From Variovorax sp. JS1663 (GTDB lineage Bacteria; Pseudomonadota; Gammaproteobacteria; Burkholderiales; Burkholderiaceae_C), in assembly GCF_002157355.1 (NCBI RefSeq), contig NZ_LYMK01000001.1, forward strand, positions 62,001 to 126,000: 64,000 nucleotides of DNA. Reading direction: 5' to 3'. Every line of letters begins with the position of its first letter. The stretch's first letter is position 1. Both the position numbers and the translations under genes were made by a program. Below, piece by piece: positions 35,758 to 44,292 of the stretch. The notes beneath the pieces are model-generated. The model was not told the DNA's origin and searched no databases. It saw only the letters and a list, made by a program, of their open reading frames with translations.

Positions 35758-37631
35758 CGGCCGCTACTCCCGGCATCCGCTTGCGATTTCTCGGCTTTTT
35801 CGGCCCGCAGAAGCCGCCCGCAACCGTGACTTTCGGCCCCGGTCTGAATGTCATATATGGCGCATCGAACACTGGAAAATCTTTCATCGTCGAAGCCATC
35901 GACTTCATGCTCGGCGGCAAGCCGCCCTTGCGCGACATTCCTGAGCGTGTCGGTTACGACCTCATTCTTCTGGGTCTTGAGACGCTGGACGGGAAGGCCT
36001 TCACGCTCTGGCGCAGCATGGACGGTGGTGGATTTCGACTCTACGAAGACTTACATCAGACGCCACCTGCGGCCGATGTTCGGTACAAGCAGCTTGATGA
36101 ACAGCACAGCGACAAGAATGACGAAAACCTGTCTTCGTTCTTGTTGGGCTTGTGCGGCCTTGGTGGCAAGCGTGTCCGCAGGAACTCCAAGAACGAAACC
36201 AACAGCCTGAGCTTTCGCAATATTGCGCGCCTGATGATCGTCAACGAGACGGAGATCACACAACAAAGCTCACCGCTCTTTGACGGCAATCCCATCGCCA
36301 ACACGCCGAATCTCGCAACGTTCAAGTTGCTTTTGACTGGCACGGATGACTCTGCGCTGGTCGCCAGCAATAAGCGTGAGCCAGAGGAACTGTCGCGTGA
36401 GGCGCAACTGAAACTTCTTGACCAACTGCTCGACGATTACCGTGAGCGGCTCAAGGAATTGACCAAGAGTCCGAAGGAGTTGGAGGAGCAGCTAGAGAAG
36501 ATTGATGCCTCGCTCCGTCAGCAGGCAGTCCAGGTAAATACCACTGAAGCCGAATTTCAGGAGGCCGCTGGGAAGCGGCGCGAACTGCGCAAGAAGCTGG
36601 AAGAAAGCCGTGAGCGACGTGCAGAGGTCGGGGCGATGCTTGAGCGGTTCAGCCTTCTCGATAAGCACTACGCATCCGATATCGAACGGCTGCGCGCTAT
36701 CGAGGAAGGCGGAACCTTATTCAACGTACTGGGCTCCGGGTACTGCCCCCTCTGCGGTGCGGAGCCCACACATCACCGCACCGACGCTGAATGCAATGGA
36801 GACATTGACGCCGTTGTTCAGGCAGCACGACAGGAGATTTACAAAATCGAGGTCTTGCGCGCTGAGCTTGCAGCGACTGTGCATAGCCTTGAACGCGAGA
36901 GCGGCAACTTTGACCGCAAGATGCCCAACGTAGTCCAAGAACTGGCATCAATCTCTTCGGCGGTTGAAGAGCTGATCGCACCAAAGCTTTCAACCCTTCG
37001 AAAATCCTATTCCGATTTTGCCGACAAGCGCGCCGAGGTGCGCGAGGCGCTGGGACTCTATGCCACGGTGCAAGATATGGAACGACGCCGCGCCGATCTT
37101 GAGAAGGGCGCCGACGATGAGAAGGCCGGAACTCTCACCAACGCTGACATCCCCACTACCGTAGCTCATGGCTTTGCCAAGACTGTCGAGAGCATCCTGA
37201 CGGGCTGGCATTTCCCCGAGGCCGGAGATGTGTACTTCGACTCCAAAACGCGCGATCTTGTCATTGCGGGGAAGTCTCGCAGCGCGTTCGGCAAGGGCCT
37301 TCGTGCCATTACACATGCGGCATTCACTCTCGGGTTGTTCGCCTTCTGCCGCGCGCGTCAGACGCCGCACACAGGATTTGTCGTTCTCGACTCTCCCTTG
37401 CTTGCGTATCGAGAACCCGATGGAACAGAAGATGATTTGACCGGCACGGACCTTCAGGAGAAGTTCTACGCCTACCTTGAAGCATTGCCCAACGACACAC
37501 AGGTCATCGTGGTCGAGAACACCGACCCGCCTGATTCGATCATGAAACGCGAGCAATCACTGATGTTCGGTAAGAACCCTCATCATGGTCGGTACGGTTT
37601 GTTCCCGCATGCAACGAGCCCTGCACCGTAA
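35754..37631 (+). CDS. ABC-3C system ABC ATPase (DUF3732, Rad50/SMC-like)
   Basis: This 625-residue ATPase has N-terminal Walker A GASNTGKS at 36-43. A long charged coiled coil (about 205-320 and 350-450) is interrupted by CPLC at 331-334, a Rad50 zinc-hook-like motif. The C-terminal lobe has a signature-like region (AGKSRSAFGKGLRAITHAAF) and Walker B GFVVLDSPLLAY. This architecture is that of DUF3732 ATPases found with ABC-3C systems; such ATPases probably scan nucleoprotein and license the nuclease. It is the last gene of the operon and is followed by about 340 bp without a gene. Confidence 0.85.
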   Translation: MTAATPGIRLRFLGFFGPQKPPATVTFGPGLNVIYGASNTGKSFIVEAIDFMLGGKPPLRDIPERVGYDLILLGLETLDGKAFTLWRSMDGGGFRLYEDLHQTPPAADVRYKQLDEQHSDKNDENLSSFLLGLCGLGGKRVRRNSKNETNSLSFRNIARLMIVNETEITQQSSPLFDGNPIANTPNLATFKLLLTGTDDSALVASNKREPEELSREAQLKLLDQLLDDYRERLKELTKSPKELEEQLEKIDASLRQQAVQVNTTEAEFQEAAGKRRELRKKLEESRERRAEVGAMLERFSLLDKHYASDIERLRAIEEGGTLFNVLGSGYCPLCGAEPTHHRTDAECNGDIDAVVQAARQEIYKIEVLRAELAATVHSLERESGNFDRKMPNVVQELASISSAVEELIAPKLSTLRKSYSDFADKRAEVREALGLYATVQDMERRRADLEKGADDEKAGTLTNADIPTTVAHGFAKTVESILTGWHFPEAGDVYFDSKTRDLVIAGKSRSAFGKGLRAITHAAFTLGLFAFCRARQTPHTGFVVLDSPLLAYREPDGTEDDLTGTDLQEKFYAYLEALPNDTQVIVVENTDPPDSIMKREQSLMFGKNPHHGRYGLFPHATSPAP

Positions 37632-37975
37632 GTAATTCGGGGCGCCATGTTTCTGTGCGTCCCCGCGTCGCGGGCCGGGCTTCTCCAGGTTCGCTTTCCG
37701 CTCATCCCTAAAGGGACTGGCTTCGCCAGCCTACCGCATCCCTGACGCCTCCGGCCCTTGGGGCCTGCGCGCTGCGCTTGCCTGTCCGTGCCTTCGATGG
37801 AGGTCGGTAGGCGGCCTTGCTGTCTCCTTCACCGTATCACGGCGTTCTCGCCGTCAAGGGCGGCGCGCGCCTTGCGCGCTTGCGTCCTGGCGGCCGTCTG
37901 CGACCCCTGACTGCTTGCACTGCGCCGTGCTGACGACGGTTCCGGGCAATTCCGCCCGAGCAACCGGAGATCGTC
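37632..37975. other. Gene-free region after the ABC-3C operon
   Basis: This 344-bp spacer is GC-rich and holds the second repeat copy and a CCTTGC/GCAAGG-rich stretch. GCCGTCAAGG at 37850-37859 recurs at 38910-38919 and inverted at 38977-38986. No coding frame with family resemblance was found. Confidence 0.5.
37741..37783. repeat. ICE intergenic repeat, partial copy 2
   Basis: The copy starts with CCTGACGCCTCCGGCCCTTG, identical to 32637-32656, and continues with the GCCTGCGCGCTGCGCTTGCC segment seen in the full-length copies. Confidence 0.6.
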
Positions 37976-38365
37976 ATGAACGACAAATCACACGTTTCGA
38001 TGGAACAACACGTCTGCCTGGTCTGCGGCGTGGCCTTCGACACCGGCGCCATCCTGCTCGACAAGCGCCTGCGCGCGAGCATGGAGCGCCACACGACGAC
38101 AGGCTGGGGTCTGTGCGCCGAACACCAGAAGCTGGCCGACGATGATTTCGTCGCGCTGGTCGAATGCGACCCGCAGCGCAGCGGCTCGCCGAATGGCAGC
38201 GTGAAGCCCGAGCAGGCTTATCGAACGGGCCGGCTGGCGCACCTGAAGCGTCACGTGTTCTCCAAGATGTTCAACGTCCCGATCGAGGCTAACCAGCCTT
38301 GCGTCTTCGTCGAGCCGGGCGTCATCGAGCAGCTTGAAGCGATGGTGTCGCCGGCGGCGAACTGA
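37976..38365 (+). CDS. ICE backbone hypothetical protein with CxxC motif
   Basis: This 129-residue protein has an N-terminal CLVCG pair, followed by GLCAEHQK, which could form a small zinc site (C-x2-C ... C-x2-H). The rest is basic and helical. It is a recurrent backbone protein in this ICE family without known function. A strong terminator follows its stop codon. Confidence 0.65.
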   Translation: MNDKSHVSMEQHVCLVCGVAFDTGAILLDKRLRASMERHTTTGWGLCAEHQKLADDDFVALVECDPQRSGSPNGSVKPEQAYRTGRLAHLKRHVFSKMFNVPIEANQPCVFVEPGVIEQLEAMVSPAAN

Positions 38366-38382
38366 TCGCGCGTTGGCAACCT

Positions 38383-38420
38383 GGCGCGTCGCCCGAGAGG
38401 ACGACGCGCCTTTTTCTTTT
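38383..38420 (+). terminator. Rho-independent terminator after the CxxC-protein gene
   Basis: The nine-pair stem GGCGCGTCG / CGACGCGCC with a ten-base loop is followed directly by TTTTTCTTTT. Confidence 0.85.
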
Positions 38421-38439
38421 GCTGCGTCCGATGCCGATG

Positions 38440-38560
38440 CCTTCGCGCCTGCGGCGCTACGCGCTTCGCTTGCCTCCAGGGGAAAGCCCTGCGGGCTATC
38501 CCCGCCGCGCGATGCTTGGCGCCCCTCGAAGACCGCCGAACCGGCTGCGCCGGATCGGCC
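38440..38560. repeat. ICE intergenic repeat, copy 3
   Basis: This 121-bp copy runs from CCTTCGCGCCTGCGGCGCT to CGGCTGCGCCGGATCGGCC and is nearly identical to the 3' two thirds of the copies at 43063-43276 and 44293-44507. Confidence 0.8.
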
Positions 38561-38767
38561 AGAAACCAACCGCAGTTTCAACAGCAGAGCCAACTCCCTC
38601 TATGCCTTGTGCATAAAGTTCGTCCTGGGCGTGGTTTTCATCGAGCATTGAAGTCAGGGCGTCCCCGGCCAACTGGGAGATGGCCGGTCGCGCTGTCGTG
38701 CTGCGCATCGAGCCGCCTTCGGCGTCTCGCCCCTATCGGGCTTCCATCGTTCCCTCGCGCTGCTCGA

Positions 38768-38820
38768 CTGACGCCTCCGGCCCGGCTTCCAGATCCGGGC
38801 CTGCGCGCTTCGCTTGCCGT
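38768..38820. repeat. ICE intergenic repeat, partial copy 4
   Basis: CTGACGCCTCCGGCCC is followed by GGGCCTGCGCGCTTCGCTTGCC, the same two blocks as in copy 2, here separated by a short insertion. Confidence 0.55.
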
Positions 38821-39158
38821 GCGGTCGGCACACAAGGATGGCCGTTGCCTTGTTCAGCCGTCTTTCCTGACTCCATCACCTTGCTCGCGACTGTAGCCCG
38901 CGGCCATGTGCCGTCAAGGCGCGCAGGGCCGTGTCCTCGGCTGCGCCTGCGGGCCGCACCAACCCTGCGCTTGTCTCCTTGACGGCCCCCGTCCGCGCGC
39001 TCCTGACCGTCGCGGGCGATGAACTCAGGAAAGACGGTGGCAACAGGGCCAACCGGGTTCCTCGTGCCGACCGCACCGAACAGCCGAAAGGCTGGGCTCC
39101 GAATCTAGGAATCCGGTGTGCGGTTTTCTTCAACAGCCTTTTTGTTCAGGAGAACGAC

Positions 39159-39983
39159 ATGCTTGCAACCCGTTTTGCTTCCCACTCCCCCGCGCAGCGC
39201 AGCGAAACCCCTCTGTCCGATGACCAGATTCGCAAGGTGGCCCCGTCCATCTTCGCGGATGCCCCGCATGAGAGCCGTTCCGAGCGATACGCCTACATCC
39301 CCACGGCTGCCGTGTTGACCGAGCTTCGAAAGGAAGGGTTTCAACCCTTCATGGTGTGCCAGACCCGCGTGCGCAACGAGGGCCGGCGCGAGCACACGAA
39401 ACACATGCTGCGCCTGCGCCATGCCAACCAGATCAACGCTCGCGAAGCCAACGAAATCATCCTGCTGAACTCGCACGACGGCACGAGCAGCTATCAATTG
39501 CTGGGCGGCATGTTCCGCTTCGTGTGCAGCAATGGCCTTGTATGCGGCGACACCGTGGGCGATGTGCGCGTGCCCCACAAAGGCGACGTAGCCGGGCATG
39601 TCATCGAGGGAGCCTATCAGGTGCTGGGTGGCTTCGAGCATGCGCAGGAATCGCGCGAATCCATGCAGGCCATCACGCTGGACGCCGGTGAATCGGAAGT
39701 GTTCGCCCGCGCCGCGCTGGCCCTCAAGTACGACGACCCGACCAAGCCCGCACCGATCTCGGAATCACAAATCCTGATGCCGCGCCGCTTCGACGACCGC
39801 CGCCCCGACCTGTGGAGCGTGTTCAACCGCACGCAGGAGAACTTGACCAAGGGCGGCCTGTCCGGGCGCAGCACCAACGGACGCCGCCAGCAGACCCGCC
39901 CCGTGCAGGGCATTGATTCGGACATTCGCCTGAACCGCGCCCTGTGGCTGCTGGCCGATGGCATGCGTGCTCTCAAAGCCTGA
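39159..39983 (+). CDS. DUF932 domain-containing protein
   Basis: This 274-residue protein matches the DUF932 pattern (RSERYAYIPTAAVLTELRKEGFQPFMVCQTRVRNEGRR near the N-terminus, LLGGMFRFVCSNGLVCGDTVGD in the middle). It is a phage/plasmid-like protein family of unknown role, common in ICE backbones next to ParB-like genes. The start is fixed by CAGGAGA five bases upstream; a longer open frame upstream lacks homology-like features. Confidence 0.85.
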   Translation: MLATRFASHSPAQRSETPLSDDQIRKVAPSIFADAPHESRSERYAYIPTAAVLTELRKEGFQPFMVCQTRVRNEGRREHTKHMLRLRHANQINAREANEIILLNSHDGTSSYQLLGGMFRFVCSNGLVCGDTVGDVRVPHKGDVAGHVIEGAYQVLGGFEHAQESRESMQAITLDAGESEVFARAALALKYDDPTKPAPISESQILMPRRFDDRRPDLWSVFNRTQENLTKGGLSGRSTNGRRQQTRPVQGIDSDIRLNRALWLLADGMRALKA

Positions 39984-39984
39984 C

Positions 39985-40013
39985 CCCCTCTGGCGCTTTT
40001 CCCGCCGGAGGGG
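39985..40013 (+). promoter_or_regulatory. Stem-loop after the DUF932 gene
   Basis: CCCCTCTGGCG pairs with CGCCGGAGGGG (one T-G wobble) around a seven-base loop just after the stop codon, without a full T tract. It may act as an mRNA 3' stabiliser or a weak terminator. Confidence 0.5.
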
Positions 40014-40058
40014 CGGTTTCCCCTCCATTCCCTTGTTTCACTTGTTTGGAGATTCACC

Positions 40059-42110
40059 ATGAACGCCGTTACCACCACCACCGAAGCCCGCGCCGTCCAG
40101 ACCGCAGCCAACAGCGCCGCGAACGTGCTGCAAGCCGCCGACCCGAGCAAGCACATGATCCTGGTGCCGCTGTCGCGTCTGGTGCTGCGCCCCACGGGCC
40201 GCAACGTGCGCAAGACCCCGCGCATGTCCATCCCTGAACTGGCCGCATCCATCCAGCGCGTGGGCCTGCTGCAAAACCTGATCGTGATTCCCGCCGCCGA
40301 TGGCCTGCAATACGAGGTGGTGGCCGGTGGCCGTCGCCTCGCAGCTTTGAAGCTGCTGGCGAAGAAACACCGCATCGCCAAGGATTGGCAGGTGCCTTGC
40401 CTGCAAGTGGCCGATGGCACGGCCCGCACTGCCAGTCTCACCGAGAACGTGCAGCGTGAAGCCATGCACCCGGCTGACCAGTTCGAGGCGTTCGCCGCGC
40501 TGGTGGCCGAAGGCCGTCCCATCGAGGACATTGCAGCGGATTTCTCCGTCACGCCGCTGGTGGTGCAGCGCCGCTTGAAGCTGGCGAATGTCTCGCCGCG
40601 CCTGATGGAGGACTATCGCGCCGATGCCGTGAGCCTTGACCAACTGATGGCCCTGGCCGGGACGGATGACCACGCGGCACAGGAAGCCGCCTACTACGAC
40701 GCCCCACAGTGGCAGCGTCACCCCTCGCACTTGCGCGAGCGTCTGACCGAGCGCGAGATTGACGCCTACCGGCATCCGCTGGTGCGCTTCGTTGGGTTGG
40801 ACGCCTACGAGCAGGCGGGCGGTGGTATCCGGCGTGACCTGTTCGCGGAAGGAGATGCGGGCGTGTATCTGACCGACGCCGCACTGCTGGAACGGCTGGC
40901 GCAAGACAAGCTGACCGGCATCGCCGCCGAGGTGAAGGCCGAGGGCTGGGCTTGGGCCGATGCCACGCCGGGCATGACCCATGCCGACCTGCACGCCTTC
41001 CAGCGCGCCCCGAGGGAGCGGCGCGAACCCAACAAGCGCGAAGCGCAGCGCATCGAGAAGCTGCAAGCCAAGATGCAGGAGGTGGCCGAAGCGGTGGATG
41101 CCGCGATGGACGCCGACGACGAGGACAAGGCCGATGCCTTGCAGGAGGAAGGCGAAGCCCTGAGCGAGCAGTTGCAGGCACTGGAAGAAGGCTTGCAGGG
41201 ATACGGCGCGAATGTGAAGGCCGCAGCCGGTGCCATCGTCACCATCGACCGCAACGGCGAGGCCGTGATTCATCGAGGGCTGCTGCGCGAGGCCGAGGCG
41301 AAAGCCCTTCGCACGCTGGAGAAGTTGCGCCAAGGCTTTAGCGACCCGGACGCCGCGAACGATGACGAAGGCGAGGAAGACGTGCAGCCCAAGGCCGCAG
41401 CGATTTCCGACCGGCTGGCCCAACGCCTGAGCGCGCACCGCACGGCGGCGCTGCAAATCGAGGTAGCCCAGCATCCACAGGTGGCGCTGGCCGTGCTGGT
41501 GCATGGCATGGTGCAGACCGTCTTTCAGGGCCGCTACTACGGCCACGATATGCCGCTGGGCGTGAGCCTGAAAATTCAAGACCGGCTGGAAGGCATGGCA
41601 CCGGACTGGCCCGAGTCTCCCGCCGCCGTAGCGCTCCGCGAATCGCAGCAGACGTGGGGCGGCAAGTTGCCCGAGGACAGCGCCGCACTGTTCGCCGCGC
41701 TGCTGGCGATGGGGCAAGGCGAGTTGGTCAAGCTACTGGCCGTGTGCGTGGCATCCACGGTGGATGTGGTGACGCTGCGCGCCACGGCGCAGCAGCCGGG
41801 CGAAGAACTGGCGCAGGCCGTGGGCCTCGACATGGCCGCGTGGTGGCAACCGACTGCGGAAGGCTATTTCAAGCATGTCCCGAAGGCGGCCGTTCTGCAA
41901 GCCGTGGGCGAATTCGCGCCCGAGAGCGTCAACCGGCTGGCGAAGCTCAAGAAGGCCGACATTGCCCGCGAGGCCGAGCGGCTGGTGAACGGCAAGGGTT
42001 GGATGCCCGTCATTTTCAAGATGGATGGCGTGCCCGAGCAAGGCTCGCAGGACGGTGCGGAGGCAGTCACCACCGTGGCGGGTGAACCCGCCGAAGCGTT
42101 GGCCGCTTGA
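40059..42110 (+). CDS. ParB/RepB/Spo0J-family protein
   Basis: This 683-residue protein is longer than chromosomal ParB. The ParB N-terminal CTPase/nuclease-like domain (about 28-125; LVPLSRLVLRPTGRNVRKTPRMSIPELAASIQRVGLLQNLIV, YEVVAGGRRLAALK, TENVQREAMHPADQFEAF) is followed by a KorB-like HTH (IEDIAADFSVTPLVVQRRLKLANVSP). A long acidic helical tail completes it. It could act in partition of the excised element or in gene control. It has its own RBS and is flanked by stem-loops. Confidence 0.88.
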   Translation: MNAVTTTTEARAVQTAANSAANVLQAADPSKHMILVPLSRLVLRPTGRNVRKTPRMSIPELAASIQRVGLLQNLIVIPAADGLQYEVVAGGRRLAALKLLAKKHRIAKDWQVPCLQVADGTARTASLTENVQREAMHPADQFEAFAALVAEGRPIEDIAADFSVTPLVVQRRLKLANVSPRLMEDYRADAVSLDQLMALAGTDDHAAQEAAYYDAPQWQRHPSHLRERLTEREIDAYRHPLVRFVGLDAYEQAGGGIRRDLFAEGDAGVYLTDAALLERLAQDKLTGIAAEVKAEGWAWADATPGMTHADLHAFQRAPRERREPNKREAQRIEKLQAKMQEVAEAVDAAMDADDEDKADALQEEGEALSEQLQALEEGLQGYGANVKAAAGAIVTIDRNGEAVIHRGLLREAEAKALRTLEKLRQGFSDPDAANDDEGEEDVQPKAAAISDRLAQRLSAHRTAALQIEVAQHPQVALAVLVHGMVQTVFQGRYYGHDMPLGVSLKIQDRLEGMAPDWPESPAAVALRESQQTWGGKLPEDSAALFAALLAMGQGELVKLLAVCVASTVDVVTLRATAQQPGEELAQAVGLDMAAWWQPTAEGYFKHVPKAAVLQAVGEFAPESVNRLAKLKKADIAREAERLVNGKGWMPVIFKMDGVPEQGSQDGAEAVTTVAGEPAEALAA

Positions 42111-42126
42111 CCCGTGCCGAAGGCAA

Positions 42127-42150
42127 GCGCCCCGGCCTAAACCGGGGCGC
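42127..42150 (+). promoter_or_regulatory. Stem-loop between the ParB-like gene and the next gene
   Basis: The nine-pair stem GCGCCCCGG / CCGGGGCGC with loop CCTAAA ends 8 bases before the Shine-Dalgarno of the next gene. Position suggests control of translation or mRNA decay rather than termination. Confidence 0.5.
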
Positions 42151-42172
42151 TTCGCTGCAAGGAGAAATTCCC

Positions 42173-42382
42173 ATGACCCGCACCACCACCAGCCACCCGC
42201 GCATGGCGGCGATCTACGCTCCCGGCACGGTGCGCGCCCGCCGCTGGCACGGCGATGGCGACGTGCGCGGCTACCGCCCGCCCTCGGGTTGGACGGCCCA
42301 TGCCGACCTCACCGACATTCACCCCATCACGGGCCGCGCCTTGCAGCGCGCCGTGTGGTGGATCATCGAAACCAAGGAATGA
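42173..42382 (+). CDS. Small ICE backbone hypothetical protein
   Basis: This 69-residue basic protein (RMAAIYAPGTVRARRWHGDGDVRGYRPPSGWTAHADLTDIHPITGRALQRAVWWI) has no recognised domain. A strong AAGGAG site precedes this ATG and rules out longer upstream starts. It is bracketed by two stem-loops and is probably transcribed with the ParB-like gene. Confidence 0.65.
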   Translation: MTRTTTSHPRMAAIYAPGTVRARRWHGDGDVRGYRPPSGWTAHADLTDIHPITGRALQRAVWWIIETKE

Positions 42383-42389
42383 CGCCAGC

Positions 42390-42420
42390 ACCGGCCCCAG
42401 CGTTTCGCGCTGGGGCCGGT
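42390..42420 (+). terminator. Strong stem-loop after the 69-residue gene
   Basis: A perfect 13-pair stem (ACCGGCCCCAGCG / CGCTGGGGCCGGT) with loop TTTCG is followed by an A-rich rather than T-rich tail. A further pair GGATTCAA/TTGAATCC surrounds the next 40 bases. It lies between convergent genes and may terminate in both directions. Confidence 0.55.
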
Positions 42421-42511
42421 GGATTCAAAAATCCGGGCACGGCAGTGGCCGCGCCCGGTGTTGAATCCGAACAGCCCATCAAGAACACCACGCCGCCGCC
42501 TTCGTTGGCAC

Positions 42512-43030
42512 TCAGGCGGCGGCGTTGAAGGCATCGCTGTACTGCGCGATGCCTTCGGGCATTGGCCCGTGGAAGGCCAGTGCCATGAAATAACCGGGCG
42601 GCACGCCCGGCAGTTGCAGGCCCGCATGGGCCTGAAAGCCAAAGCGCGCGTAGTACGTGGGTTCTCCCAAGAGCACGCAGCCTGCGGCCTGCATGTCCCG
42701 CAGTTCGGCCAGCGCCTGTTCCATCAGGCCCGCGCCGATGCCTTGTCCTTGCTTTTGCGGTAGCACGGAGATCGGCCCCAGGCCGTACCAGCCTTTGGCC
42801 TTGTGGCGGTGGCCGTCGGTGATGGCCACGGGCGACAGTGCGACGTGGCCGATGACCTGGCCATGTTCTTCGGCCACGATGGAAAGCGCCAATTCGTTAG
42901 CGTCGCGCAATGCACGCACGATGAATTGCTCCGTGTGGCTGGTGTGTGGTGCATTGGCGAAGGCGGCAATGGTCACGGCCTCGATGGCCGCGATGTCGTC
43001 CGGGGTTTCGTGTCGGAGCTGGATGGTCAT
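42512..43030 (-). CDS. GNAT-family N-acetyltransferase
   Basis: This 172-residue acyl-CoA-dependent N-acetyltransferase starts MTIQLRHETPDDIAAIEAVT. The acetyl-CoA loop is Q-x-x-G-x-G-like (VLPQKQGQGIGAGLMEQAL). It belongs to the YhbS-like group (VLLGEPTYYARFGFQAH). The start follows AAGGGA at a suitable distance. It is one of only two minus-strand genes in the ICE backbone, so it is likely an accessory insertion. Substrate unknown. Confidence 0.88.
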   Translation of the reverse strand: MTIQLRHETPDDIAAIEAVTIAAFANAPHTSHTEQFIVRALRDANELALSIVAEEHGQVIGHVALSPVAITDGHRHKAKGWYGLGPISVLPQKQGQGIGAGLMEQALAELRDMQAAGCVLLGEPTYYARFGFQAHAGLQLPGVPPGYFMALAFHGPMPEGIAQYSDAFNAAA

Positions 43031-43838
43031 GGTGTTCTGCGTTCCCTTCTCAGAATATAGAACGGCCTGGGCGTGTCGGCGCATAGCGCCGCCGGGCTCT
43101 CGGGCTGCGCCCCGTGCCGACTTCGCTGTCACGGCCATTCGGCTTTGATCCCTCACGCCTTCGCGCCTGCGGCGCTGCGCGCTGTGCTTGCCTCCAGGGG
43201 AAAGCCCTACGGGCTATCCCCGCCGCGCGGGCTTGGCGCCCCTCGATACCGTCGAACCGGCTGCGCCGGATCGGCCCGGCCAGCGTCCCGCCGCATGTGC
43301 AGTGCTCGGTGGGTGCGCCGTGGCTTGCTGCGGCAAGTTGTGCGAATACGTGCCGTCCTCAACGCTGGCGGTTCTCGCCCATCACGTCACGAAGGACGGT
43401 TCACGGACATCCCGCCCGGCATCGCTATGGAGCTTCTGCGCCACGCCCGAAGACCGGCGCCGCAAGGTGCGGCAGGGGCGTTCTCGCTTGTCGTCGGGTG
43501 GTTGACCTGGCCTACGTCAGTGGGCGAGCCGGTGCAGCCTTCGTTCGGGGATGCCGAGCCGGCCTGTCTCCTTTCGATGCGGTTCGGCCCAAGGCGTCCT
43601 TGTGTTGTTGTGAATCCTGGCGGTGGCGCGGCTGCGCCTCGGGCTTCATGGCTGCAACCGTCCGGCGAAAACAATTTCCCCTCTGCTGCGCAGATTCCTC
43701 GCGGGCCAAATTCTTTTCGCCTCCCGGCTCTCCACTGCGTTGCGACCGCAAGCGGTGCAGCCCGCCCGTCCCCCGCCGGCCGGATCACAACAAGGACGCG
43801 ATGGGCGCGAACCTTGTTCCACCAAAAGGAGATCCATC
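43031..43838. other. Long gene-free region upstream of the DUF736 gene
   Basis: This 808-bp spacer starts with the full-length repeat copy 5 and continues for about 560 bp of GC-rich sequence. Its open frames show no family resemblance and overlap on both strands. Promoters for the GNAT and DUF736 genes should lie here; none is convincing by eye. Confidence 0.5.
43063..43276. repeat. ICE intergenic repeat, full-length copy 5
   Basis: This 214-bp copy begins CGGCCTGGGCGTGTCGG and ends CTGCGCCGGATCGGCC. It is closely similar along its whole length to 44293-44507, in the same orientation. Confidence 0.85.
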
Positions 43839-44159
43839 ATGGCCAACATCGGCAGCTTCACCGCAGACAAAGACGGCTACACCGGCACGCTTCGCACCCT
43901 GACGCTCAACGTCAAGGTCAAGCTGGTGCCCAACGACAAGGGCGACAACGAGAAGGCCCCGGACTTTCGCCTGCAGGCCGCCAGCCACGACATCGGCGCG
44001 GCATGGAAGAAGACCAGCGAGGCCGGGCGGGAATACATCTCCGTGACCCTCGACGATCCTTCATTCCCGGCCACGGTCTATGCCCGCCTGATCGAAGGCG
44101 AAGGCGAGGACGGGACACACGACCTGATCTGGTCGCGCAGCAAGCCCCAAGCGGCGTGA
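43839..44159 (+). CDS. DUF736 family protein
   Basis: This 106-residue protein starts [31 protein letters not shown] and continues with [12 protein letters not shown] and the C-terminal LWSRSK-like DLIWSRSKP, the complete DUF736 pattern. The family is typical of ICE and plasmid backbones; its single-domain beta fold has unknown function. AAGGAG precedes the ATG and a strong stem-loop follows the stop. Confidence 0.88.
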   Translation: MANIGSFTADKDGYTGTLRTLTLNVKVKLVPNDKGDNEKAPDFRLQAASHDIGAAWKKTSEAGREYISVTLDDPSFPATVYARLIEGEGEDGTHDLIWSRSKPQAA

Positions 44160-44167
44160 CGGCTGCC

Positions 44168-44195
44168 AGCGCCCCGCCCATTGCGGCGGGGCGCT
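44168..44195 (+). terminator. Stem-loop after the DUF736 gene
   Basis: An eleven-pair stem AGCGCCCCGCC / GGCGGGGCGCT with loop CATTGC lies 8 bases after the stop. No long T tract follows. Confidence 0.5.
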
Positions 44196-44292
44196 GTGCT
44201 GCTTTCGCGGCACTTCAAGGAGGCGACACCACCGCCTGGGCTGCGCCGTGTCGAGTTGCTTCCTGAACGTTGCAGCCTTCGGTTTGCAAGAA

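Larger units (their letters stand above)
38366..39158. other. Long gene-free region upstream of the DUF932 gene
   Basis: This 793-bp spacer is GC-rich. It holds the terminator, repeat copies 3 and 4, and a 10-bp inverted repeat (GCCGTCAAGG at 38910-38919, CCTTGACGGC at 38977-38986). All open frames in it lack family features and overlap on both strands. A structured or regulatory RNA cannot be excluded. Confidence 0.5.

Noticed and set aside
38931-39158. Upstream in-frame extension of the DUF932 gene
   Set aside because: The extra 76 codons lie in low-information spacer sequence. CAGGAGA five bases before the ATG at 39159 marks the true start.
43114-43902. Long plus-strand frames across the spacer before the DUF736 gene
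   Set aside because: Their similarity to frames at 44248-44790 comes from the shared intergenic repeat, not from a protein family. They overlap other frames on both strands and lack start signals.
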